DNA of 64,000 nucleotides from Glandiceps talaboti. Taxonomy: Eukaryota; Hemichordata; Enteropneusta; Spengelidae. The translations under genes were made by a program, and so were the position numbers. Below are positions 25,956 to 36,451 of the stretch, piece after piece. A model generated the notes under the pieces. It ran no database searches, was not told the DNA's origin, and saw only the letters and a list, made by a program, of their open reading frames with translations. Numbering within the stretch: the first letter of the stretch is position 1; each line of letters starts with the position of its first letter. The stretch is taken from assembly GCF_964340395.1 (NCBI RefSeq), contig NC_135568.1:13631776-13695775 (forward strand), written 5' to 3'.

Positions 25956-26288
25956 GTGTGCTTGTCGGATGTGACATTTCGAAAACTAGCAGAGCAGATT
26001 ACAGAGGAGTTCGAGTCATTAGCAACATACCTGAAAATTCCTCAAGCACAGATCAGCCACATCAAGGAATCTAACCGTAACAACCCAAGCCAACAGATCT
26101 TTGAAATTCTTGTCTATTGGAGGAACGCCAACCCCCGGCAAAGTCGAGTAGACTTGATGATTTGCGAGCTTCATGCACAGTTGGAAGAAGTTGAGCGTCG
26201 TGATCTCTCTCATTGGTTGGAAGAAAGGTACAGGAAAGCAACCGGGAAAACATATCCTCAAAATACTCTTCCAACTGGAAGATCGTAA
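18551..26288 (+). CDS. Polyproline / long helical / ZU5-UPA-like / death-domain protein (5' end uncertain)
   Basis: Exons are 18551-19015, 19999-21406, 22036-22375, 23123-23317, 24109-24386, 25190-25275 and 25957-26288 (stop TAA). From the ATG at 18652 this is about 1000 residues. The upstream part of exon 1 stays open and reads as polyproline. Residues about 120-590 are Glu/Lys/Leu-rich and predicted helical (coiled-coil or spectrin-like). The next exons carry a beta-rich segment with LSSISRYAVIHRTK and SEIIIPGCEGKTTIIIIPG, resembling a ZU5 domain. A UPA-like segment follows (NYNVVCVKVDDGSWQLLEIL). The last exon is a clear death domain (VTFRKLAEQITEEFESLATY, then QQIFEILVYWRN, then RRDLSHWL). 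ZU5-UPA-death architecture is known from PIDD, UNC5 and ankyrins, so an intracellular signalling adaptor is likely. No HFS autoprocessing motif was seen. The last splice junction is uncertain: the good-looking GTTAGT donor at 25272 would put the death domain out of frame, and only a weaker GTGTTT donor at 25276 keeps it. Confidence 0.8.
18573..18642 (+). repeat. Coding (CCA)n tract
   Basis: Near-perfect CCA triplets with one CAA. In the frame that continues into the helical protein they read as two proline runs of about 14 and 6 residues split by Gln. In another frame they read as polyhistidine, which is not the gene frame. A triplet tract like this is expected to vary in length between individuals. 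Confidence 0.7.
19111..19166. repeat. (TTGTG)n pentanucleotide repeat
   Basis: About eleven uninterrupted TTGTG units, about 95 bp inside intron 1 of the death-domain gene. Confidence 0.95.
19203..19540 (+). mobile_element. Penelope-like element, 5'-truncated 3' end
   Basis: This matches the 3' part of the intronic element at 52902-54100 in reverse orientation. Shared blocks are AATAGATTATTCACGTCAT, GTGCGAATATTAGA, ACCGTTAATCACGCGCGGTTG, GAAACGTCGGATTACATC and TTATGCATTTCT. Only the last residues of the GIY-YIG endonuclease remain (LGINRLFTSFP). The copy ends directly in a (TGTA)n array, as does the other copy. Confidence 0.8.
19538..19890. repeat. (TGTA)n followed by (CATA)n: self-complementary array
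   Basis: ATGT-type units at 19538-19735 are followed by their complement, CATA/CCTA-type units, at 19745-19885. A GTACGTACACGTACGCACG block lies near the switch. The two halves can pair as a long hairpin in the intron. Confidence 0.9.
24530..24960 (+). repeat. Dispersed repeat C, copy in intron
   Basis: Shares CTCTGGTCGTTCTACGTCA, GAGTCAAAACGTTC, CTACTCGTCTAGCGA and GCCATGGCTGAACGAAG-type blocks with 35800-36215 and with the arms of the 13.7-16.4 kb element. It is non-coding. Confidence 0.7.
25309..25380 (-). ncRNA. tRNA-like / tRNA-derived SINE fragment
   Basis: On the - strand a T-arm-like GTGGGTTCGACTCCTAC is followed by AGGTGTTAC. The last bases can pair with (T)AAACACC about 60 bases upstream, like an acceptor stem. 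I could not form a convincing anticodon arm, so this is more likely a tRNA-derived fragment than a functional tRNA. Confidence 0.3.
25838..25956. repeat. (CT)n(CAAC)n(CAAT)n array forming the 3' splice-site tract
   Basis: A (CT)n run, a few CAAC units and then about 20 CAAT units run to the AG at 25955-25956 that precedes the death-domain exon. There is no other AG in the array, so the array itself supplies the region before the acceptor. Confidence 0.85.
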
Positions 26289-28196
26289 CAAACTTGTTGC
26301 ATAAACTACTAAAACTGGTTATAATACAATATTAATGCGCTAATCAAATTCAGGTTTCGTTGACTAGGTGCAAGAATCTTGAAAAGATGCCCTCATGTGG
26401 TTAATTGATAACAGTTTTAGTGTTTGCATATATAATGTATTGTTAACGTTTTAGTTTTCCCAGCAAATTTGATGGCATCCAGTGATGCCTTTGTCGTGTT
26501 CTATATAACCGTTGATGTCAAAAAGCTCTCTAGTGGATCATAGCCTAGCCAAAGTCCCAAGTATTAGTGCAAACAAAATTGGCAGTTTTATTTTTTCGCA
26601 CTTTTTAGTTGGTCACTTGTTTTATTTGTTTTCAACTAAGAATTGTTTGGAGTATTCTTGGACAGAGTTATAGCAAAAGTATGTGTTGTAAAAATAAATG
26701 ACATCCATACACTGTCTCTGTAGATATTACTATTTTTTATTTCTGAAAGAAAAAAACTCTCTGAAGTGTATGACACTAAAATAGACTACCAAATTACCAA
26801 TAGTCTAAATTGGTCAGATGTGACGTTGGGTCGTTTAATCATTGGTTATGTAGTAGCATACTATACCTGTGATACCATTTTGAAACAATATTTTAATAAA
26901 CTCTTAAACACGTGTAACCTTGTAGAACATCGATATATAGTAGAACGTTTATGGATCATACCATTTGCAGATAGGTGTGAACAATTATATATGTTCTGAG
27001 ATGCATTTCAGTGACAAACGAGGTATCCAAACGCGCATGGTTCAATGAAATCAATTTGTCAGTTCACGTTGCTTTTCTGAACTCCGCTGTGATGTCTGAG
27101 ATATTGATCTAAGTTCTCATGAAGTTTGATAAAAAAAACTTGTTGTCACATCTTCAAGCGATCATTTTAGTAATAGTAAATGTACAAGTATGGCGAGTCT
27201 GATAGAAAATAGTGGCTGTGGCTATTGTATGTAGCAGTACAAGTAGGTGAACCCAGCGCTGAAACTTGAAAGGACAGGAATTATGGAAATAAGTATTATC
27301 ATGTATACAAATTTAGGTGCTCATTTTTGGTGAATTGTGTATGTTTTGAACAGTAATTGTTATTGAATCTTATGTTTAGATTAGCTCTTTATTCACGACT
27401 TCCGTGAACGAAGTGTAACCTACAGTATGGAAAAGTAGCAATGTCACACACTTCGTACCATAACATGCTACCGCTCTCAGACCAAGTCTTGTGCCAAGAC
27501 TAACTTATAAAACTCTGTTGTGTTCCTGGAAATGACACGGTGCCGTCAGACAGTTTGAATATATAATTATCAATATCTAGCAATTGTGCCACCTAAAATT
27601 TCCTGTTAATCATGAAAATGTATATTTCATTTTTTGTTTATCTCCAATGTACTTTTTCCCACATAAATGACAACACCGTGGTCTTTAACATGTCAAAGTA
27701 CATAGCAAACAGATTATTTATGCCACGTTTACTATATGCTGAAAATGTTTTATATGTAAATCAAATTGTAACATATCGTAAAGTAAGTGTATTATAATTA
27801 AATGTGACCATGATGGTACAAAAAAACTGCTTTTACCAAAAATGATTCCACATTTTCGGGTAATCGGTCGTCAGGCTGCACTGACTCAAACCTTGGCAGA
27901 ACAATGTTAGTGATATGCAAGTTAGGAATTGAGTAAAAGTACTAAACTCAACCAGGGTGATCTTGTCCTCAAAACTAATATCTTTGCAAATTTTCTATTC
28001 ACCTACATAAGTACTGGACAGTGTAGAAACGGAAACGCTCAAAGGTAGGTACATGTATATGTGATTGCATGTGGTATCCAATACAGTGGTGAGGTTTTAA
28101 AAATGATAACCATTAAAAATTGTCATTGTGAGCAAATGTAAATGGTACATGTCATCCATTTGTTAACACTGGTGAACGGTGCTATTCATAGAGCAG

Positions 28197-28230
<34 letters not shown>

Positions 28231-31200
28231 CTATCGACTTTTTGTGTATATAATAATCGACTGGGCAGCTACAGATCCTATGAATGGTATCATCTTTAAG
28301 AGATTTGTAAGATCGAGTTGATAGAGGGCGATCATACTACCGAATTCATGATGGCTTGAAGTGTGATCTACGTTTAACTGGTCTGAAAAATGGCAAAAAT
28401 GGTCGCCATCCAGACAATACCACAACAGTAATAGAATGAAGTGATGAACCCATGTGAACTACTATACCCGATATTGAACAAGGTTTCGTACAAATTGACC
28501 CATACGATCAAAAGAATTTAATATGTTGAGACTGATGCTATTGGCTAATTGATAATTGAACAAACATCAAAGTACCTACCGTGATTTTTATCATATTATA
28601 ATGGCTTTGATTTTTACTATTTGCAGGACTAGGGCAGCAATTACACAAATATTTATGGGCACATACATAATTAAAATCAAATAATAAAAAAACGTGTTTT
28701 GATAGGTAAAGTTATTTTCGATATCAAAATTCTTTACTAATTTAAACTGCCAAGACTGTTCATTATAGTAACAAATATTAGGGCAAGGAGCTGCAAGACC
28801 TGATGTTTTTTTTAAATCACTAGGCCCACAAGATTTCGAATGATGATTTACTTACCCCTGGTATGTATGTGCGCCATCTTCCCCCCCCCCCCCTTCTGTA
28901 CGTAAGTAAATAATCCCCGTGTCCATGTCTCATTGCCTTATTGACGCGTTATTCTTAGGGGCGAAATCAATAGGTCAATTTTGATAGAAATAAATTCTTT
29001 TAGTTAGTCCACATACCCTCATCCCTTCTCACTGAATTGGCCAAAGGTGATATTTTTTCAGACAGCACAATCAATTTCAAATCAGCATGTAGTATAACCA
29101 TGGATACAAAGCCAGTATATAGTGAGAAAAGTGCTCTTTGATTGACTTTTTAATGTATTTTATTACCAATAGATGCATATTTACTATAGCGAAAGTTCTT
29201 CCAATTCTTGATTTGGCGACAATTTTCAGAAATATTTCTATTAACGGTACAAAACCGATATCATTAACAGTACAATAGGTTCTGTCGGATGAAAGCTGAA
29301 ATGGTTCACCCCTACCTCAACGAACAGAATTGTTTTTTTTTAAATCCTACACTGAACTATTGATCTCTCCCCTTAGCCAACCGTATTTCTCAATTGTTAG
29401 TCGGGGACCGCACGTCCATTATAGTCGTATATTGCGCATCCAGTTTTACAGCGACAGTCACGCCTGAATAATTCCTTATGATATGCAATTATTAAAGCCT
29501 TGCTATGCCAATGTTAAACACACAAAGAGTCGAATACCGTTAGTCGTGCGTGACGCGGTAGTATATAAATGCAAGATTAAAAAAACACGAACCAATTGTA
29601 TTTTACGTGACTTTGTAATCCGTTAGTACCTCCATAATAATACTTCCCAATGCCTTTCCATTATGTAAGGACACAAAAATTCAAAAAAGGAGTCATTGCA
29701 CTCTCATTAACACCTTGTTAAATACCACCCAACGAGTTCTACTATAGTATAGTGTGACAAAAGATTACACTTGTTTGAGAGCAAATGACACCTTTTGTTT
29801 TGTTTTCAACTGTTCACCTCTATATCAAGGTTTAACTAGTATCATTAACATAACAATTGTTTTTATGTTGTTAATTTCGTCAAATTGGCAGAAGAAATGG
29901 GCAATCAGTAAAGACTCACCTTGTAAAGTAGTGGTGTTATATGGTGAAATAAACCTAATGTCCTTGTTAGGTAATGGTGTTTTTGAGATTTAATAGCTTA
30001 TTCAGTGACATGAATTACAAGCTTTCCTGTCATCGCCTTTGTGCGTAGAAAAAAAATGGCATCTTAAATATTTGCTTCGTGAGCGATCTTGGAAAAAGCT
30101 AGCAGATATGAAACCCCGACTACATGTAATTCTGTGAGTATTTTCAGAATTTCACAAAATATAGTAATTATAAGTAATTAATACACATGTAAATCTGTAC
30201 TGTGTAGGGGTTCAAGACTCTGTACAGCTTTCCAACAGAACCATCTTTTCTCAGTATTGTTCAAAGCAGTGGTAACCAATTAAATGTGACACCGAAAAGC
30301 TCATGAAATATTCCCGGGTATTTAATAGCCTGATATGTTTACCTTACGTCTATGACAACATTCGACTATGGATAAAGAGAACAGAATTGTGCTACGAGCA
30401 ATGCTATATTTCTGTATATCTAGATCTGAGTGCTTTCAGCAAGCCTTGACTTTTTAACAGCCAAGCGCTTTCTCTTCAGGCACAAAGTACGTATTCCAAC
30501 CAATACACAACGCTGTAGAGAGTGTAATGTATTCAGCTAATTAGAGCTTATTTTCGTAAGAAAGTACACACTCCAAGGTTTTGTCACCTATTTATTTATG
30601 TTGTGCCCGGCACGTAATTTGATGGCATACGTTTGAAAAAGAAGTGTAATTACGTTACCCGTAGGTGTCATCGTTACGCTAGAGATGTGAACGATTTTCC
30701 CACCTGTCGTCACTGTTTTGACTGCATTAATTAGCTGACGGAGCAAGATGTAGGCCTGCAACAGTTTTAAGGTGCAATGATTGACTTTTTCGCTGAATAA
30801 TTGTAGCCTTACAAAAACATAACAACCACTTTGAAATTAGTTGACAACTGAAACGGAAACTTATTACCGGTGATAAAATGTTTCATGAAGCTGACTTATC
30901 CGTATCCCATTCAACTTGCATGTGAGCAAATAGAAAATAAATAACAGTGGAGTTGTGCATGTACAATAAGGATTTATTTATATCGACACCAGGTACTTAT
31001 GTTTAGGTTTGAGGTAGAAATGGCGTTAGACCCCCGCTAATACAAATTAAAACCTATTTTTTTTCAATCTAAATTTCCTCCAAACATTAGCTTTCGAAAA
31101 ATGAATTGGGATGGGGTAGTGGTGGTGGTGGGAGAATTGAGAAAAGTGGATGTTTAAAAAAAATGACCATAGTAAAATGTTGAGGATATTGGCCATATAT

Positions 31201-31600
31201 TGTATATCAATGCACAAGGAATATTACAAAGTGATGTAATTCAAAATCACCAACTATCAATATCAAATTTCTTTGTGCCTTTATTTTATCACAATGTTCT
31301 CGGCCTAGATCAATAAATGCTACATTCTAAAACTCATATTTACGGTAGACGTACACACACAGATATTATTGATTGTTCGAAGTAACAATATCCCATCAGC
31401 CAGCCAGAAAATAAAGCGGTTTGAAGTCACGCGATAGAGCTGTAATTCACGTGGAAGAATGTCATAATAAATGCCTTTAATACTGATCAAATAACACAAA
31501 AGAGTTATCAGAAGTTGAACTTCTGGAGAGGTCAGTCGGGGTGATACATTACAAATTCACGTGAACAATGTTGTTATTCATGAATAGAACGGAACTGAGT
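26289..31600. other. Intergenic; nothing recognised
   Basis: About 5.3 kb after the death-domain stop. A likely poly(A) signal AATAAA lies near 26692. Otherwise I see only AT-rich unique-looking sequence, a short (GT)n at 28201-28226 and a C-run near 28880. Open frames here are short and lack domain signatures or splice-consistent partners. Confidence 0.6.
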
Positions 31601-31665
31601 ACCTTTACAACATCTTGACTGAAACAAAATGACGGTCGCTATGCAACGCTGTAGAGGCGCCGTGG

Positions 31666-31905
31666 TGACGTCACATAGTTTACTTAGGTCAAGGGTTCAT
31701 TTCTTCCAGATCTTAGCCGGCGCTTCGTTACGCACAGCGGTAGCACAATCACAAGCAAAACATCGCATACTGCTTGCTGCTGTCAACAGTTACTGGTGAT
31801 TGGAAACACTAACTGTTATTGTTTCACAGTTTGTGAGCAAACATCACTGTTCTGATGGACGGGACAGTTTGTCGTGTTTATATATATATGACGTGAATAA
31901 CCGAT
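31666..31905 (+). promoter_or_regulatory. Candidate promoter of the LRR-SGNH gene
   Basis: A perfect cAMP-response element TGACGTCA at 31666-31673 sits in a locally GC-richer patch. A TATA-type TTATATATATATG at 31878-31890 overlaps a second half-site, TGACGTG. A 5' UTR exon could start near 31910 and end at a GTAAAG donor near 32172, splicing to the acceptor at about 33011 before the coding exon. Motifs are seen; promoter function is inferred. Confidence 0.4.
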
Positions 31906-33213
31906 CTGATCTCATTTTGGACACAAATACTTTACCGGCATTTGGCGATTGTGGAAATTGGTACGTGGATTGAGCACGACGGGATGAACTCATAAATTTA
32001 GCTGTTTTTCTTCTTCACATTTCTCATCACTGAATGATTGAGATTAACCAGTCCATTGGCAACGAATTATCTATCTCAGACATAATCAGGACACACATAT
32101 ATATATGTCTGGTTGCATCATATCCACACGGCCACGTTAGCAACCAGCTGATTACATTATCGGAATTTGAAGGTAAAGCTTTTCAATAGTTTAATGCTTA
32201 AATCCCAGTAATCATTTTAGCAGCAGTAACACTTGAATGTTTCAATTCCCCTCAGTAATTTAAGTTCTTCATAACACCATTCGGCGTCCTTGGAAAAAAA
32301 CTAATCTTTTCGTAATGAGAGTGCTGCATGTTTAAAATTTAACATGTAAGCTGTGAAATATGAGGCTATAGGATACAGCTTCTAGATTTGCTGTAATGTC
32401 TTTAACATCGATTTTAACTAAATTACTGGTACGTTTTCGTATATTTCCTTCGCTAGAATGGTTTTGACTTGTATAAACAAAATCACCTACAAATGTTAAT
32501 GGAGCGGATCGCCCTATTCAGAATGTTCAACTCAACGGCACTAGGCCCTTTATGCAAAAGCACAATCAAAACAACTAGCCATTCATTCGAGGTGAATGGG
32601 TAGTCGGTCTGTTTTTAACAGGTACCTTGGAACCGCAATATATCGGGACCGTTATCATAATCAGCTGCTATCGACGGTAACACAGTATTTGTACAACTAG
32701 GCATGAATAGCCGTGTAGTTTTTGTTAGCTCATTTGATTATGAGAGAGCTTTGATTTAATCCCCCAGTGTTTAGAATTCGCAAGCTAAACCTATAGCACT
32801 GTGTAAGGCGGAGTTTAATCGCCATTGTTAGTCGAGTAGACTACAGTCACCTGCGAACGCAAGTGAAAGGTATGCGTCCATTCTATTTAACTTTAAAGTA
32901 AACGGCAATGTAAACAGTCCCCGGACAATACTCCGTGGATTCCACATTCGATTAACGTGCCAACACGTTAGTTACTTGTGGGGTTAAAGAAATATTTCTA
33001 TTCCTTTTTCAGGTGTGACAATACGCTGAATAATTGTTCCTTCGAGATGACGTGTGAATTGGTCTGATATTTGGAATAACAACATTGTCTCGGGCTGGAT
33101 ATTATACGAAATTACTGAGGCACTCTGAAGACTGGGTTGTCTGAAAGGAGCACCAGCCACAAACGTGCGGTAGTTAATTCGTATTGACTCTCATAAAGCG
33201 CACAGTCAATGAT

Positions 33214-34218
33214 ATGGCGAAAGTAATTAACTTAAGCGGAAGGGCGTTGCTATCATTACCTGTGGATGTGTGCGATCAGAAATCGCTTCGGTCACTGGAC
33301 TGCAAGCACAATCATTTATCTGCCTTGCCCTACAAATTCAGACAACTTAAGTATCTACGGATCCTATTGCTAGGAAGTAACAATTTCACAACACTGCCAT
33401 CCACTGTTTGCAGCTTATCAACCAGCCTTGCAGTGTTAGACATCAGTTACAACCACCTGATGTCATTCCCTGAAAGTATTTGTGAACTTGAACTTCTCGA
33501 ATATCTTGATGCAAGTTATAACAAGATTACATCGCTACCGAAGCAATTTGGTTGTAGACTAAGGAAACTGAAGAAACTTTTTCTGTACGGCAACCCTCTG
33601 GCCGAGCCCCCTCTGGATGTTTGCACACGGGGAGTGAAAGCAATACGGAAATATGAGAAACAGAAATACGATGTTGACGTGCCAGATGAATCCATTGCGA
33701 TCGTCGGAGACTGTGTCGTCACAAATTTCAACAAAGGAACGTTACTTGGTAATGTCAAAACGACCATACTCAAAAAGTCGACTATTAAAGGTATCAGAAA
33801 GCACGTCACCAAGCAGGCAGATCTGCGGGGAATTCATACGTTGGTTATCCACGGCGGCACTTTCGACTGCGAAGAAGGGAAGATGAGCTCCATCAAAGAA
33901 TCCGTGACTGAGATGAGAGAGACTTTACAAGATTTGCGTGATAAATACAAGCATTTGAACGTCGTTGTGTCCGGTGTTGTACCAAGAAATGACTACTACT
34001 ACAACGACTGTCGTGTGATGAACGATCTTTTTCGGAAACTGTGTAAAGAGGAAAAATGTCCTTTCGCTGACCACGAAGACGCCTTCATCAGAAAGACGGG
34101 AACGCTGGATTCGTATCTCTTCACCAGGGATGGGGTACATGTGAACAGCAGAGGCACTCTTCGCCTGGCTACGAGTTTGAATAAAGTCGTTCCGATTTTG
34201 AAAAACCACGAGAAATAA
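33214..34218 (+). CDS. Leucine-rich repeat protein fused to SGNH-hydrolase-like domain
   Basis: One coding exon of 334 residues. An in-frame stop at 33175 makes ATG 33214 the first Met. Residues about 5-150 are typical short LRRs (for example LRILLLGSNNFTTLP, LAVLDISYNHLMSFP, LEYLDASYNKITSLP) closed by an NPLAEPPLDVC cap and a KAIRKYEKQ helix. Residues about 157-330 look like an SGNH/GDSL-type esterase domain: IAIVGDC (block I), LVIHGGTFD (block III), VVVSGVVPRND, then LFTRDGVHVNSRGT (block V Asp306/His309). The block I Ser is Cys167 and the block III Asn position is Phe, so classical serine-esterase activity is doubtful. Related SGNH domains are known from LINE ORF1 proteins and many marine-invertebrate proteins. 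There is no signal peptide, so it is probably cytoplasmic. A TTTTTCAG acceptor near 33011 indicates a non-coding 5' exon. An AATAAA overlaps the stop codon. Confidence 0.85.
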   Translation: MAKVINLSGRALLSLPVDVCDQKSLRSLDCKHNHLSALPYKFRQLKYLRILLLGSNNFTTLPSTVCSLSTSLAVLDISYNHLMSFPESICELELLEYLDASYNKITSLPKQFGCRLRKLKKLFLYGNPLAEPPLDVCTRGVKAIRKYEKQKYDVDVPDESIAIVGDCVVTNFNKGTLLGNVKTTILKKSTIKGIRKHVTKQADLRGIHTLVIHGGTFDCEEGKMSSIKESVTEMRETLQDLRDKYKHLNVVVSGVVPRNDYYYNDCRVMNDLFRKLCKEEKCPFADHEDAFIRKTGTLDSYLFTRDGVHVNSRGTLRLATSLNKVVPILKNHEK

Positions 34219-35415
34219 AGAAGACGAATGATGAAAATTTGCTCCCTAAATGCAGCTGATAAAAAAGAAAGACACACTTCTTTCTTGAACTTTCGTGATT
34301 TGCATTTAAATGGGTAGAATGCAATAACTGACTTTAATCACAAGATGTTGACCTGTGGTCTTAAAGGACATGGAATCAATCCCAGAATCTCGCATAATTT
34401 TTACCACACAATTATAACATACATGCTGTTGTTCTGGACTAACCTTTTCTATAATATTTTTGCTAGACAACTGTTTTTACACCCTAATTTTTTTAATCAT
34501 GATCCGAAGAGGACCTTTAAGAACAGAATACTAGTCCATTCTCTTCGAATTTTAGATCTCCTAAACGGTTGCGATTTTACTAACTTAGTCGAATAATGTG
34601 TGTAATATATCCTTGATAACAGAAATTGGAATTGATAAGTTGTGAATGTCTAGCACTTCACTTTTCGTTCTCAGACATCATCTACATACCAACATTTACA
34701 ATATTTGAGTCTTTGTATCACGACTACCATCCTGTTATGAATTTATAATGAACGTTTCCCTTTTCATTGTACCAACAATTTTCATGGGTAACCCTTTGAC
34801 ATTTGTGGGGGAAATCGTTACGGACAATTAAACATAACCTTACATGACTGTTCAATGTGGTTTCCGGCCAAGGTGGTTTGCTCGGCATGCGATCTGTGGT
34901 ATAATTTCCTTAAAGGCAGGTGTTCCAGTTTCGCTAATGAAACGACTTTTTCTGACGTTACTGTAATGTAGATGCTGACATTCATGCATTGTTTTCAACA
35001 GGATGTTAGAATCAGAAATAAAGCAGGTGTACTAAGTTTTCATCTAGAGCACTCAAGTTCTTGAACACCAACCGTTTTATTTTGGAATACTTGACGATAT
35101 TGTTCTCAAGCATGGGACATCCATACACTTGTGTAAAGAAAGTGTTTGTGAGCAAGTGTCATAAGAAGCCAAGACACCCACAGCTCAACACGCATTTGTA
35201 AATCTCATGTCCTGACCTTTTTCATGAAATATAGTCTAACATTGAAATATTCCATTCGTGTTGATTACTTTATTTTTATGTGTATCAAACCATGTGCTAT
35301 AGTTGGTTAAACTAAAATTTACAGATTTGACTGGACAATACGTGTGTTGTTCAGTAATGATGACAACAGGATGTATGTATGTATGTATGTATGTATGTAT
35401 GTATGTATGTATGTA

Positions 35416-35465
<50 letters not shown>

Positions 35466-35800
35466 GGTGGTGGGAGGTTGGGTGCGTGTGGGTGTGCGTA
35501 CATTACCTAGAATAATTGTGAAATTCCTTTGAAGTGCTTATTTTACAGTCATTCCCTATTTACAATTAAGCTCAGTAACAATACACATCAACATAACATT
35601 CAACTAGATCATATCTACCAAAAGTACACGATACATAAAAATGGTGAGAATAAAAGTAATTTTTCTAATGTTTTTTTTTTCGTAATTATAATCTCTTGTG
35701 TGTTCCTGTTGCCGCTTAAACAAAGTATCCATATTCGACTGGTTTATAATTTTTCCTTTTCTTCTTATCATGACCTCGTTGCTGTGCCTGTAATTACACG
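34219..35800. other. Intergenic; 3' flank of LRR-SGNH gene
   Basis: No gene was recognised. AATAAA occurs at 34214-34219 (overlapping the stop) and near 35020. A microsatellite occupies 35370-35465. Confidence 0.6.
35370..35465. repeat. (ATGT)n(CTGT)n microsatellite
   Basis: About 11 ATGT units switch to about 11 CTGT units, the mirror order of the array at 17985-18110. Confidence 0.95.
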
Positions 35801-36215
35801 ACCAAATGTTCAATATTAGTCATTATACCATGCCAGGTTCAACAAAAATATGGACTATATACATGTATATACTCTGGTCGTTCTACGTCACGACAACGTG
35901 CGTCTATGTCACAACAACGCGTGTCTACGTCACTGGTGCTGCTGTGTTCGAAAAACGAGTCAAAACGTTCAAAATTGTCATTATTTTCGCCGATTTTTCT
36001 TTGATATTACTAGCTCTTGTATAATTCTGTTATTCTTAAATATTTTTCTTCATAAGCGGGAAAATATTCGGGACCTAAAGGTTGTTACTACTCGTCTAGC
36101 GACTCGTTGTGACAAAGGCTCCTTAGGTCACTCGTATTTTCTTTGGCTGAACGAAGGAAAACATTGGGGAATAACATCAAATCATGTATTTGTTTACCAT
36201 GCATTGATATGTAGT
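35800..36215 (+). repeat. Dispersed repeat C, copy
   Basis: Parallels 15940-16260: CATTATACCATGC, CTCTGGTCGTTCTACGTCA, GAGTCAAAACGTT, ATTTTTCTTTGATATTAC, GACCTAAAGGTTGTTACTA, CTCCTTAGGTCACTCGTATT. It is non-coding and lies just beyond the adhesion GPCR gene's 3' end. Confidence 0.75.
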
Positions 36216-36366
36216 GTAACAATTTGTGAAGCTTTTGAAGTTTTCTCACATATACTTAGCAAATAATAATATTTCATAAGGCGGGTTTCACTTCATAGAT
36301 GAATAACAAATCCAATGGCACTTTGACAACCCTAAAAACGAAAGCACATGTCCATACTTCGATACC

Positions 36367-36372
36367 TTTATT
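36367..36372 (-). terminator. Poly(A) signal of the adhesion GPCR gene
   Basis: AATAAA on the - strand, 80 bases past the stop codon at 36452-36454. Confidence 0.6.
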
Positions 36373-36451
36373 TACAGCAATCCCAGAAAATATTTTCTAT
36401 GTGGCGAGATATAGCATATATGGATAATCCTTACAACACCTGGGGCACTTA

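Noticed and set aside
29754-29993. 79-codon open frame in the central gene-poor region
   Set aside because: No domain, no splice-consistent partner and ordinary AT-rich composition.
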